DNA from: Halomonas sp. 54_146
Lineage (GTDB): Bacteria > Pseudomonadota > Gammaproteobacteria > Pseudomonadales > Halomonadaceae
Length of the DNA stretch: 64,000 nt
Direction of reading: 5' to 3'
Assembly (NCBI RefSeq): GCF_001507855.1
Contig: NZ_LGEN01000034.1
Coordinates: 1-64,000, forward strand
Shown here: positions 26,214-33,984 of the stretch, piece by piece
Position numbering within the stretch: the stretch's first letter is position 1
How the letters are laid out: every line of letters begins with the position of its first letter
Position numbers and translations under genes: made by a program
Notes under the pieces: model-generated
Databases searched by the model: none
What the model saw: the letters and a program-made list of their open reading frames with translations, nothing else
What the model was told of the DNA's origin: nothing

Positions 26214-26516
26214 TTAAAGCACTACCTCATAGCCTTCAAACTTAGGCGGGCCAAGATAGATACCTTCTGGCGCTTTAGCATTGGCATGGGCCTTGCGAAA
26301 TGCCTCTGATTTAGTCCAGGCGCGGAAGGCCGCTTCCGATTCCCACACGCTGTGGGAAATAAACACGGTGTGATCTTCCTGGCTTTCGCCCTGCAGCATA
26401 TTGAATTGTTTAAAGCCTGGCACTTCCTCCAGGTGAGAATCGCGGTTGCGCCACACTTCTAAAAAATCCGCTTCGCGGCCTGGGGTAATCCGAAAACGGT
26501 TCATGGCGATATACAT
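26214..26516 (-). CDS. Antibiotic-biosynthesis-monooxygenase (ABM) domain protein, IsdG/HmoA-like
   Basis: This 100-residue ferredoxin-like-fold protein opens MYIAMNRFRITPGREADFLEVWRNR. Asn6, Trp67 and His77 correspond in order to the Asn-Trp-His set of IsdG-type haem-degrading monooxygenases, so haem breakdown is possible; other ABM proteins act on quinones. The start is set by AGGAG 7 bases before the ATG, not by the in-frame codon upstream. No haem-uptake genes are nearby, so the substrate is uncertain. Confidence 0.8.
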   Translation of the reverse strand: MYIAMNRFRITPGREADFLEVWRNRDSHLEEVPGFKQFNMLQGESQEDHTVFISHSVWESEAAFRAWTKSEAFRKAHANAKAPEGIYLGPPKFEGYEVVL

Positions 26517-26625
26517 GCACTCTCTCCTACTGGGTTGATTACGCAAACGCTACCTTGATGGTAACGTCATGGTTTAGCGGCGAATAGGCTTTACGGCGAA
26601 TAGCCCTCAACCGCCAAGGTACGGT

Positions 26626-28209
26626 ATGGCTAAGGCACCCATCCAGGTCGTTTGGTTCAAACGCGATTTACGCATACACGATCACGCGCCGCTTGCTAAT
26701 GCCGCCGCGGCTGGCCCCGTGCTGCCCGTATTCGCCATTGAACCGGGGCAATGGCAGGCACCCGACAGCGCCCTTCGCCATTGGCAGTTTGCCGCAGACT
26801 CGCTTATTGATCTTTCCCACGCGCTGCAAACACTTGGCCTGCCGCTATGTATTTGGCAGGGCGATATGGTCAATTTGCTGAACGCCCTGAAAGCCCGCTA
26901 CGGCCGCATTACCCTTCACTCCCACCAGGAAACCGGCAACGCCTGGAGCTTTGAACGGGATAAACAGGTACATGCTTGGTGCAAAGCCAACGCTGTCACT
27001 TGGCAGGAAGCGCGCCAGCAGGGCGTTATTCGCGGGCTAAGTCGCCGCACGGGGCACCAAACCCGCTGGGAGGCCCACTGGGAAACACTGATGGCCGCGC
27101 CCACCTTTCTAGCCCCGCGAAACGCCCAAGTGGCTGAGGGCTGGCAAGCCTTCCATCACCTTAACGTTGAGCAACTACACACCTTAACGCTGGGGTTTGA
27201 TACCACACCCTGCCCCCAGCGCCAGCAGGGCGGGCGCAGTGAAGGCCGCGCACTGTGGCGCAGCTTTGTGGGCCAGCGCGGGCGGCGCTATCGCGGCTCG
27301 CTTTCCAAACCGCTGCTGGCCTGGGAGTTTGGTTCGCGGCTGTCACCGCACTTGGCCTGGGGCACGCTCTCCATGCGCGAAGTGGTGCAATCCCTGCGCC
27401 GCCAGCGGCAAAAGCACGCCGACGACACCGCCTGGGCCCGCTCACTGCGCGCCTTTACTTCACGGCTTTACTGGCACTGCCCCTTTATTCAAAAACTTGA
27501 GAGTGAGCCGAGTATAGAATCGCAAACGCTGCACCCGGCGCTGCGCGGCCTGCGGGAGCGCGACCCGGAACACCCCCACCTGATCGCCTGGAAGCAAGGC
27601 CAAACCGGGGTGCCGCTGGTGGATGCCTGTATGCACAGCCTGATCGCCACCGGCTGGATCAACTTTCGCATGCGCGCCATGCTAATTTCCCACGCTACCT
27701 TTGGCCTGGGGCTGCATTGGCGGGAACCGGCGCTGCACCTAGCGCGGCTGTTTACCGACTTCGAACCCGGCATTCACTACCCCCAAGTGCAGATGCAGGC
27801 AGGGGCCACCGGCACTAACGCGCTGCGGGTGTATAACCCGATTAAACAAGCAGAAGATAACGACCCCACAGGCGAGTTTATTGCCCGCTGGGTGCCGGAG
27901 CTTTCAGGCCTGCCCTTAGAATGGCGCGCCAAACCCTGGGCGCTGCCCGAAAGCCTGCGCCAACGGTTCGGCTTTCAGCCCGGCGAGCACTACCCCATCC
28001 CCAATGATTTCGAAGCCGAGGCGCGCCACTGGAAGAAACTGCTGTATGAGCTGCGCCGCACGCCGGAAGCAAGGGACGCCAGCCAAGCCATTGTGGATAA
28101 GCTGGCTAGTCAGCGGCGGCCTTCTGCTCGGGGTGCTAGAAAAGCGAAAGCCGATAATCGGCAGCAGCTTTCGCTGTTTGATGAGGGCGTGAAAAACCAT
28201 AACGGCTAA
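26626..28209 (+). CDS. Cryptochrome/photolyase family flavoprotein
   Basis: This is a light-driven pyrimidine-dimer repair enzyme or a related photoreceptor. The 527-residue protein has the N-terminal alpha/beta antenna domain (VVWFKRDLRIHDHAPLANA, about 1-130) and a C-terminal helical FAD domain with SRLSPHLAWGTLSMREV, TGWINFRMRAML and FTDFEPGIHYPQVQMQAG. The sequence differs from E. coli PhrB in the FAD region (GINYPQVQ-type rather than WPNVQ-type), so cryptochrome-like function is possible. The C-terminal codons DNRQQLSLFDEG recur 2.2 kb downstream. Confidence 0.9.
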   Translation: MAKAPIQVVWFKRDLRIHDHAPLANAAAAGPVLPVFAIEPGQWQAPDSALRHWQFAADSLIDLSHALQTLGLPLCIWQGDMVNLLNALKARYGRITLHSHQETGNAWSFERDKQVHAWCKANAVTWQEARQQGVIRGLSRRTGHQTRWEAHWETLMAAPTFLAPRNAQVAEGWQAFHHLNVEQLHTLTLGFDTTPCPQRQQGGRSEGRALWRSFVGQRGRRYRGSLSKPLLAWEFGSRLSPHLAWGTLSMREVVQSLRRQRQKHADDTAWARSLRAFTSRLYWHCPFIQKLESEPSIESQTLHPALRGLRERDPEHPHLIAWKQGQTGVPLVDACMHSLIATGWINFRMRAMLISHATFGLGLHWREPALHLARLFTDFEPGIHYPQVQMQAGATGTNALRVYNPIKQAEDNDPTGEFIARWVPELSGLPLEWRAKPWALPESLRQRFGFQPGEHYPIPNDFEAEARHWKKLLYELRRTPEARDASQAIVDKLASQRRPSARGARKAKADNRQQLSLFDEGVKNHNG

Positions 28210-28362
28210 ACCCACACAGCTCTTAACAAACCTGCACGATCTTACAATACACCTATCCACCTTTCACATATGCTTCCAGCAAAGCAGCCGCCTCACGGCT
28301 CTGTAGAAAACCCACTAATCAAAACTAAAACAGATTAATATCTGGCGAGAAAGCGACTGGCA

Positions 28363-29085
28363 ATGATGAGTAAGTATTTAAACACCAAAAAAATGCTCTC
28401 TGCTTCAAATACAGCGGATTATCAAGCTCTGCTACCGCAGCTATTGATGGCCATTTTTGCAATAGCTCCAGTAAGTATGCTGTTCGGCTTTACTGCTTAT
28501 CAAGCAGACTGGAGCATTGTTGAAATTTTTCTCGTAAGTTTACTAGGCTTTTCTGGAAGCGGGCAGTTTGCCGCTCTACCTCTATCTGAGACTGGTGCCA
28601 GCCTTTTAACTATTGCTTTCGTTACCACTATGATCAATAGCCGATATTTTGCAATTTCGCTTTCATGCTCAAAAAAATTACCAAAAAACAAGCTGCTTAA
28701 GGTTTTTGCCTCCCATGCACTCGGAGACGAAGCCTATGCAATTGAGCAGGGGCATAACCAAAGAGCCATGCTGATAATTCGCTTCACTATTTTCTTGTCC
28801 TGGATACTCTTTGGGGTAGCAGGCGGCATTATAGCGGGGCTGTTTCCAAACCTTTTACCTGATGACATCAATGCCAGTATTCCTGCGAGCTTGGTACTTC
28901 TGTTTCTTGCCATCTCTTATCTTCAAAATCGACCTTATAAAAGTGGTTTGATAACTTTTCCAAAGGCAACGTTAGGCATTTTAATAAGCGGAATTTTCTA
29001 CTACACCCTTGGTGGCATCTACTTTTGGATCCCCTCCATCATTCTATTATCCGCCATCTTCTATTTAATGAAGAGAAAATATTGA
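28363..29085 (+). CDS. azlC: AzlC family branched-chain amino acid exporter, large subunit
   Basis: This inner-membrane permease exports branched-chain or other amino acids together with AzlD. The 240-residue protein has about seven hydrophobic helices and the AzlC-type early motif FGFTAYQADWSIVEIFLVSLLGFSGSGQFAAL. The base composition is clearly more AT-rich than the flanks, suggesting acquisition. The start may be the second of two adjacent ATGs; no strong ribosome site is seen. azlD follows after 9 bases. Confidence 0.88.
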   Translation: MMSKYLNTKKMLSASNTADYQALLPQLLMAIFAIAPVSMLFGFTAYQADWSIVEIFLVSLLGFSGSGQFAALPLSETGASLLTIAFVTTMINSRYFAISLSCSKKLPKNKLLKVFASHALGDEAYAIEQGHNQRAMLIIRFTIFLSWILFGVAGGIIAGLFPNLLPDDINASIPASLVLLFLAISYLQNRPYKSGLITFPKATLGILISGIFYYTLGGIYFWIPSIILLSAIFYLMKRKY

Positions 29086-29094
29086 GGAATAAGT

Positions 29095-29391
29095 ATGGCA
29101 GATAATTTTTTGGTGATTTTTGCTCTTCTACTTACAAGTGTCATGGTAAGAGTTCTTCCCTCTTTGCTCACGATTAACTTCGGTGCTAAGGCCCAGCATC
29201 TGATTGATGAGGTATTACCTACTTCTATTTTTATTTGTTTCATTACTTATATTGTGATGCCAGAGATTACTAACGGGCTTAATCTGTCTATTTTTTCTTT
29301 TATTGCAGTAGGTATATTGGCAGTTATATCAAAAAGTGGACTGATCCTAACGACAGTCGTCGCCACTACTCTATATTACGTATTGAGCTGA
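29095..29391 (+). CDS. azlD: AzlD family branched-chain amino acid exporter, small subunit
   Basis: This 98-residue membrane protein has three or four helices and the AzlD pattern MVRVLPSLLTINFGAKAQHLIDEVLPTSIF. It is the partner of AzlC. GAGGAATAAGT directly before the ATG gives a good ribosome site. It is as AT-rich as azlC. Confidence 0.88.
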   Translation: MADNFLVIFALLLTSVMVRVLPSLLTINFGAKAQHLIDEVLPTSIFICFITYIVMPEITNGLNLSIFSFIAVGILAVISKSGLILTTVVATTLYYVLS

Positions 29392-29523
29392 ATAGCCCGC
29401 AATACGAGATCGCGTCAAAGACAGGCTATATAAACTGTCAAAACTGGATCACTAGCTTTACTTAACATATATTCCACTGCATGATAATCCTGCATTCAGA
29501 CAAAAGCCGATAACTTACCGCAT

Positions 29524-30321
29524 ATGCTAAACTCTTTTAATACACAGATAGAAAGATTTGAAGCCTTTTTTTCTGGCGTCGCCTTTGAGCCCCACCGGCA
29601 CGATACGTATGCTGTAGGTAGAACCCTGACAGGGGTTCATTGCTTCAATTACCGAGGTGAAAAAAGAACTAGCTTACCTGGCAATACCATTGTGATTCAT
29701 CCTGATGAACTTCATGATGGTGAGGCTGGTACGAATGACGGCTTCCACTACCGCATCATGTATATTGAGCCCTGTGCTCTTCAAGCGGTGCTTGGTGGCC
29801 GCACATTACCCTACATAAAGGGAGGCGTTAGCACAGACCCTCGACTTCATGCCGCCACAGAATTTCTTATGAATGACCTTCAAGCTGCTCATGAGCAGCT
29901 TGAAGAGGAAGATATCGTCTTCGAATTAGCCAATGTTCTCTCTGCTGTTGCCGGTCACAAAAGAGGTAGGGTGGCATACGACTATAACGCTGCAGAAAAG
30001 GCTAGAGAATATATCCACTATTCGTTAGATTCTCAGATCACACTGGATGATTTAGCGTTAGTGAGTGGCCGTGAAAAGTGGAGTTTATCAAGAGATTTCA
30101 GGGCATTATATGGAACAAGTCCATACCGTTACTTGACCATGCGGCGTCTTTCGTTTGTAAAACACTATTTGACCCAAGGCTATTCGTTGTCGTACGCCTC
30201 GGTTTCAGCTGGTTTCAATGACCAGAGCCATATGACAAACCACTTTAAGAAAGCCTTCGGTCTTACCCCTACTCAGTGGTTGTCTAGGTTTAAGAAAGGC
30301 TGGAGGGCCAGTGGCGACTAA
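29524..30321 (+). CDS. AraC family transcriptional regulator
   Basis: The 265-residue regulator has an N-terminal cupin-like sensor (about 10-110: FEPHRHDTYAVGRTLTGVHCFNYRG and GNTIVIHPDELHDGEAG) and a C-terminal AraC double helix-turn-helix (about 160-260: LDDLALVSGREKWSLSRDFRALYGTSPYRYLTMRR and SYASVSAGFNDQSHMTNHFKKAFGLTPTQW). AraC regulators of this type are often found with azlCD, so control of the exporter is likely. It is the last gene of the AT-rich segment. Confidence 0.9.
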   Translation: MLNSFNTQIERFEAFFSGVAFEPHRHDTYAVGRTLTGVHCFNYRGEKRTSLPGNTIVIHPDELHDGEAGTNDGFHYRIMYIEPCALQAVLGGRTLPYIKGGVSTDPRLHAATEFLMNDLQAAHEQLEEEDIVFELANVLSAVAGHKRGRVAYDYNAAEKAREYIHYSLDSQITLDDLALVSGREKWSLSRDFRALYGTSPYRYLTMRRLSFVKHYLTQGYSLSYASVSAGFNDQSHMTNHFKKAFGLTPTQWLSRFKKGWRASGD

Positions 30322-30371
30322 TCACCGGCAACTCAAAAACATTCAAGTTTCCTCTATGGAGCCCAAAACCC

Positions 30372-30413
30372 GCCAATCGCCAACAGCTTTCGCTGTTTGA
30401 CGCTGGCGAGTAG
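30372..30413 (+). pseudogene. Duplicate 3' end of a photolyase-like gene
   Basis: This fragment reads ANRQQLSLFDAGE and then TAG, closely matching the true photolyase C terminus (DNRQQLSLFDEG). A 17-base core CAGCTTTCGCTGTTTGA is identical at 28165-28181 and 30384-30400, with diverged similarity on both sides. It has no start codon. It marks the right edge of the azlC-azlD-araC segment. Confidence 0.8.
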
Positions 30414-30439
30414 AATTCACACTAGTCAGCGCCGATTCA

Positions 30440-30473
30440 GTTCCGCAAGGACTTTTGTTCCACAAGGACTTTT
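30440..30473 (+). repeat. 17-bp tandem duplication ending at a start codon
   Basis: GTTCCGCAAGGACTTTT (30440-30456) and GTTCCACAAGGACTTTT (30457-30473) abut the ATG of the transglycosylase pseudogene. Each unit carries a candidate AAGGA ribosome site, so the ribosome site is doubled. Confidence 0.85.
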
Positions 30474-31092
30474 ATGCGCCATCCTGTTGATCGTTTCGCC
30501 ACACGCTCTTCTTCTGTGCCCACCACGCTGCGGCGATGGGGAATCTTGAGCGTTGCGCTGCTGCTCTCTGGCTGCGCCACGTTTGCGCCCAACCCGCCGC
30601 AGGATCAAAGCAATATCTGCGAGATATTCCGCGAGCAGCCTAGCTGGTACGACTATGCCCGTGAGTCACAAGAAAAGTGGGGCACACCGATTGCAACGCA
30701 AATGTCGTTTATCCAGCAGGAGTCTTCGTTTCGCAGCCACGTGCGGCCTGATCGCAAGCGCTATCTAGGCTTTATTCCTGGCCCACGGCCCTCTTCCGCC
30801 AAAGGCTACGCCCAGGCTCAAGACCCGGTGTGGGGCGAATACCAAGACCAAGCCGGCAGCCTGTTTGCCCGGCGCACTCATATGAAACACGCCACGGATT
30901 TTATCGGCTGGTACAACCGAAGGCGCAGGCGGCTACCAACGGGGCACTTACCGCAATAAACCCCATGTACTGCGGGCGGGCAGCCAAGTGTCAGCCCGTG
31001 CTAACCGCTACCAAGCCCAGCTCAACAGCTGCGAAGCGGAGTTTCAGTGCCGCAAGTTTTATCAGGTATGGCCGTTTTGTCGCGGCGGTTGA
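30474..31092 (+). pseudogene. Broken lytic transglycosylase (SLT domain) lipoprotein gene
   Basis: Frame 1 (30474-30959) encodes a lipoprotein signal ending LLLSGC, then an SLT-type core with QQESSFRSH (probable catalytic Glu) and FARRTHMKHATDFIGWYN. After 30917 the reading switches to the +1 frame, which continues EGAGGYQRGTYRNKPHVLRA and ends at TGA 31090-31092. Intact relatives have about 20 residues between the WY and HEG motifs, so a short out-of-frame internal deletion at about 30917 is likely. The frame-1 product would end in an abnormal RRRRRLPTGHLPQ tail. Confidence 0.82.
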
Positions 31093-31127
31093 AAGGCCGC
31101 CCCTCTGCAGCTGTTTCTATCCTTCCC

Positions 31128-31172
31128 ACTTCATCTATAACTACTTCACCTATAACTACTCCACCTATAGCT
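31128..31172. repeat. 15-bp tandem repeat, three copies
   Basis: The units are ACTTCATCTATAACT (31128-31142), ACTTCACCTATAACT (31143-31157) and ACTCCACCTATAGCT (31158-31172). They lie between the transglycosylase pseudogene and the OYE gene. Confidence 0.9.
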
Positions 31173-31263
31173 ATTAGCGATAAAGGTGGTTGGCACTCAC
31201 TAGTAAACTGGTCTATTCTGTTTGCCATTGTTCAACTGACCGCATTCAAAAGGAGCTTACTTG

Positions 31264-32382
31264 ATGGCTTTCGAAACACTGTTTACCCCAACCCAACTGG
31301 GTAGCCTATCCATCCCTAACCGCGTGATTATGGCGCCGCTGACCCGCTCGCGCACGCCAGATAGCGTGCCGGGCAAGCTGCAGGAAGCTTATTACGGCCA
31401 GCGCGCGGGTGCTGGGTTGATCATCAGCGAAGCCACTAACATCTCCCCGACCGCCCGTGGCTATGTGTATACGCCCGGCATCTGGACCGATGAGCAGGAA
31501 GCCGGCTGGAAAGGCGTGGTGAATGCCGTACACGCCAAAGGCGGCCGCATTGCCCTGCAGCTGTGGCACGTGGGTCGTGTTTCTCACGAAATGGTTCAAC
31601 CTGAAGGCCAGCAGCCGGTCGCGCCCAGCGCGCTAAAAGGCGAAGGTGCCCAGTGTTTCGTAGAGTTTGAAGATGGCACCGCAGGCCCGCACCCCACCAG
31701 CACCCCGCGCGCGCTGGAAACCGACGAGATTCCCGGCATTGTCGATGACTACCGCCAGGCCGCCGTTCGTGCCAAGCGCGCTGGTTTCGATATGGTCGAA
31801 GTTCACGCCGCTAACGCCTACCTGCTTAACCAGTTCCTGGCCACCGGCACCAACAAGCGCACCGACCAGTACGGCGGCTCGCTGGAAAACCGTGCCCGTT
31901 TCCCTTTAGAAGTGGTTGATGCGGTCATTGACGTCTACAGCGCTGATCGGGTTGGTATTCGCTTAACGCCGTTTATCGAACTATTCGGCCTAACTGACGA
32001 CGAGCCAGAAGCGATGGCGCTCTACATGGCCGAGCAGCTTTCTAAGCGCGGTCTTGCCTACCTGCACTTCAACGAACCCAACTGGGCGGGGGGCGATATC
32101 ACTTTCCCTAACGGTTTCCGTGAGCAGATGCGCGAGCGCTTTAGCGGCAGCCTGATCTACTGCGGCAACTACGACGCCGAGCGCGCTGAAGCTCGCATCA
32201 ATGAAAACACCACCGATGCCGTTGCCTTTGGCCGCCCCTATATCGCCAACCCGGACCTGCCGGAACGTTTCCGTATTAACGCGCCGCTGAACGAGCCGAA
32301 CCAGGAAACTTTCTATGGCGGTGACGAGAAAGGCTATACCGATTATCCATTTATGAATAACGGCTACGATCGTATGAGCTAA
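31264..32382 (+). CDS. nemA: Old Yellow Enzyme family alkene reductase (NemA-like)
   Basis: This FMN-dependent, NADPH-using ene-reductase detoxifies electrophilic alkenes and nitro compounds. The 372-residue TIM-barrel protein shows the conserved N-terminal IPNRVIMAPLTRSR, IALQLWHVGRVSH, the substrate-binding pair in VEVHAANAYLLNQFL (His and Asn), TNKRTDQYGGSLENRARF, and the FMN-phosphate region VAFGRPYIANPDL. The ATG is preceded by AGGAG at 8 bases. The half-hairpin at 32427-32435 beyond its stop appears to be part of its terminator, now split by a TnpB element. Confidence 0.93.
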   Translation: MAFETLFTPTQLGSLSIPNRVIMAPLTRSRTPDSVPGKLQEAYYGQRAGAGLIISEATNISPTARGYVYTPGIWTDEQEAGWKGVVNAVHAKGGRIALQLWHVGRVSHEMVQPEGQQPVAPSALKGEGAQCFVEFEDGTAGPHPTSTPRALETDEIPGIVDDYRQAAVRAKRAGFDMVEVHAANAYLLNQFLATGTNKRTDQYGGSLENRARFPLEVVDAVIDVYSADRVGIRLTPFIELFGLTDDEPEAMALYMAEQLSKRGLAYLHFNEPNWAGGDITFPNGFREQMRERFSGSLIYCGNYDAERAEARINENTTDAVAFGRPYIANPDLPERFRINAPLNEPNQETFYGGDEKGYTDYPFMNNGYDRMS

Positions 32383-32455
32383 TCCGGTACGTTTTTAGTT
32401 GCCAGTTCAAGCCGGTCAAATCAAAGAAGCATCACTTAGCAAAAGTCGCGTAAAC

Positions 32456-32475
32456 CCTCGCCCAATCGGGCGGGG
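32456..32475 (+). repeat. Left-end subterminal hairpin of the TnpB element
   Basis: CCTCGCCC pairs with GGGCGGGG (8 bp, one G-U) around loop AATC, 20 bases inside the inferred left end. The stem is nearly identical to the right-end stem CCTTGCCC / GGGCGGGG, as expected if one TnpA recognised both. Confidence 0.65.
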
Positions 32476-32567
32476 ACAAAAGCGGGCAGCGCGCTAGCGC
32501 TGCAGGGGTTGATCTTCGCCCCTCATCGTCTACTATGTATAAATACACAGTTAAGAGCCGGTGCGCC

Positions 32568-33740
32568 ATGCTGAAAACCACCAAAGTCCGCCTTTACCCG
32601 ACCCCTGAGCAGGCTGATTTCTTACAGCAGCAGTTCGGCGCAGTGCGGTTTGCGTACAACAAGGCACTGCACATCATCAGCTCGCAGTACAAGCGGCATG
32701 GCACTAAACTCCGCGCTAAAAAAGACCTCAAGCCGCTACTGGCGGTAGCGAAGAAATCCCGCAAATACCATTGGCTTAAAAACTACGATTCCATTGCGTT
32801 GCAACAGTCGTGCATTCACCTGGATCGTGCCTTCCAGAACTTCTTTAACCCTCAGCTGAAAGCCCGCTATCCCACGTTCAAGCGCAAGCACGGCAAACAG
32901 TCGAGCTATCACTGCACTAGCATTAAAGTCGGCGATAACTGGATTAAAGTGTCGAAGCTCACGCCGATTAAGGCGCGGATTCATCGGGAAATCACCGGCA
33001 CGCTGAAAAGCATCACCTTAACCCGCACCACCACGGGGAAGTATTTTGCCTCACTGCTGGTAGACGATGGCGTAGAGGCACCCGCACCGCTGCAAACCGT
33101 CAATTCGGTGCTGGGGGTCGATATGGGCTTAACGCATCTGGCTATTGACTCCACTGGCCGCAAGGTGGCCAATCCTCGCTTCTTGAAGCGGGCGCGAACG
33201 AATCTGCGACGCAAACAGAAAGCGCTCTCCCGCTGCCAGAAAGGCAGCAAAGGCCGTGCAAAAGCGCGGCTGAAACTGGCCAAGGCGCACGAGCGGCTCG
33301 CCAATGCCCGTGCTGACTTCCAGCACAAACTGTCTCGGCAACTCATTGACGACAACCAAGCGGTGGTGGTCGAGACCCTCAACGTCAAAAACCTGCTAAA
33401 AAACCGCAAGCTGGCCAAGCACATTGCCGATGCCAGTTGGTACAGTCTGATCGAAAAACTGGACTACAAAGCCAAGCAGCAAGGCAAGCATCTGGTTAAA
33501 ATAGACCAGTGGTTTGCTAGCTCCAAAACCTGCGCGGGCTGCGGTCACAAGGTCGAGTCGATGCCGCTCAGCGTTCGCACCTGGGATTGCCCAGGCTGCG
33601 GTACTCAAGGCATCGACCGCGATGTAAACGCCGCGATCAATATCCGCCAGCAAGGCATCTTGCACCTCAAGGCCGAAGGACTGTCGGCCTCTGCCCATCG
33701 AGGCCTGTGTAAGCCCGGTCACGCACCGGCAACGGCCTGA
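32568..33740 (+). CDS. tnpB: RNA-guided nuclease TnpB (IS605/IS1341 family)
   Basis: TnpB is a RuvC-type nuclease guided by a right-end RNA; it helps the element persist by cutting the emptied donor site. Counting from this ATG (390 residues), the RuvC residues are Asp185 (GVDMGLTH), Glu269 (VVVETLNVKNL) and Asp352 (DRDVNAAINI). The zinc-finger cysteines are 322, 325, 341 and 344 (CAGCGH and CPGCG). All key residues are present, so it may be active. An in-frame ATG 11 codons upstream is possible, but MLKTTKVRLYPTPEQ is the usual family N terminus. Confidence 0.92.
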   Translation: MLKTTKVRLYPTPEQADFLQQQFGAVRFAYNKALHIISSQYKRHGTKLRAKKDLKPLLAVAKKSRKYHWLKNYDSIALQQSCIHLDRAFQNFFNPQLKARYPTFKRKHGKQSSYHCTSIKVGDNWIKVSKLTPIKARIHREITGTLKSITLTRTTTGKYFASLLVDDGVEAPAPLQTVNSVLGVDMGLTHLAIDSTGRKVANPRFLKRARTNLRRKQKALSRCQKGSKGRAKARLKLAKAHERLANARADFQHKLSRQLIDDNQAVVVETLNVKNLLKNRKLAKHIADASWYSLIEKLDYKAKQQGKHLVKIDQWFASSKTCAGCGHKVESMPLSVRTWDCPGCGTQGIDRDVNAAINIRQQGILHLKAEGLSASAHRGLCKPGHAPATA

Positions 33741-33795
33741 GACGTGGGAAGCCTTGCCCGTGGTCGCGTAGCGACTCAGGGCGGGGAGCAGTCAC
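33620..33795 (+). ncRNA. Putative right-end (omega) RNA scaffold of TnpB
   Basis: In this family the guide RNA overlaps the tnpB 3' end and stops at the element boundary. Visible here is a nested hairpin with outer stem CCTTGCCC (33752-33759) with GGGCGGGG (33779-33786) and inner stem TCGC/GCGA (33764-33767 with 33771-33774), then AGCAGTCAC to 33795. The guide would be the flank starting GTGGTGCTTTTTT. The 5' end given is a guess. Confidence 0.5.
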
Positions 33796-33984
33796 GTGGT
33801 GCTTTTTTACTGTATACGCTTTCCCAAACGCTGCTAGGCTATTAGCCCTTTCATTTTCAAACAGCCGACGAGCGCTTGATTCGCTGCTGGCGCTAGCCCT
33901 TAATGTCACTGTATTGCGGTCAAATAACGCCTAGATTTATGGTCAAAGAAGCTTAAGTGGTCACTCAGATAAAGGGTTCACTCT

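Larger units (their letters stand above)
32436..33795 (+). mobile_element. TnpB-only IS605/IS1341-type element
   Basis: The boundaries come from the reconstructed empty site. Both junctions carry TCAC: 32432-32435 in the left flank and 33792-33795 at the element's right end, as expected for single-strand transposons that insert 3' of a short motif without target duplication. Subterminal hairpins are present at both ends (32456-32475 and 33752-33786). There is no tnpA, so it would depend on a transposase in trans. The exact ends may shift by a few bases. Confidence 0.7.
32427..33808 (+). terminator. nemA terminator interrupted by the TnpB element
   Basis: The left part AAGCATCAC (32427-32435) and the right part GTGGTGCTT (33796-33804) are complementary with one G-U pair, and T bases follow to 33808. 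Joined directly they form an intrinsic terminator with a 7-bp stem, loop ACGT and T run, almost the same design as the ssrA terminator. The two halves are now 1360 bases apart. Confidence 0.7.

Noticed and set aside
28210-30371. Integrative island with its own integrase
   Set aside because: Only azlC, azlD and an AraC regulator are present; no integrase, transposase or tRNA gene was found.
32436-33795. A complete autonomous IS605 element
   Set aside because: No tnpA frame on either strand; only tnpB is present.
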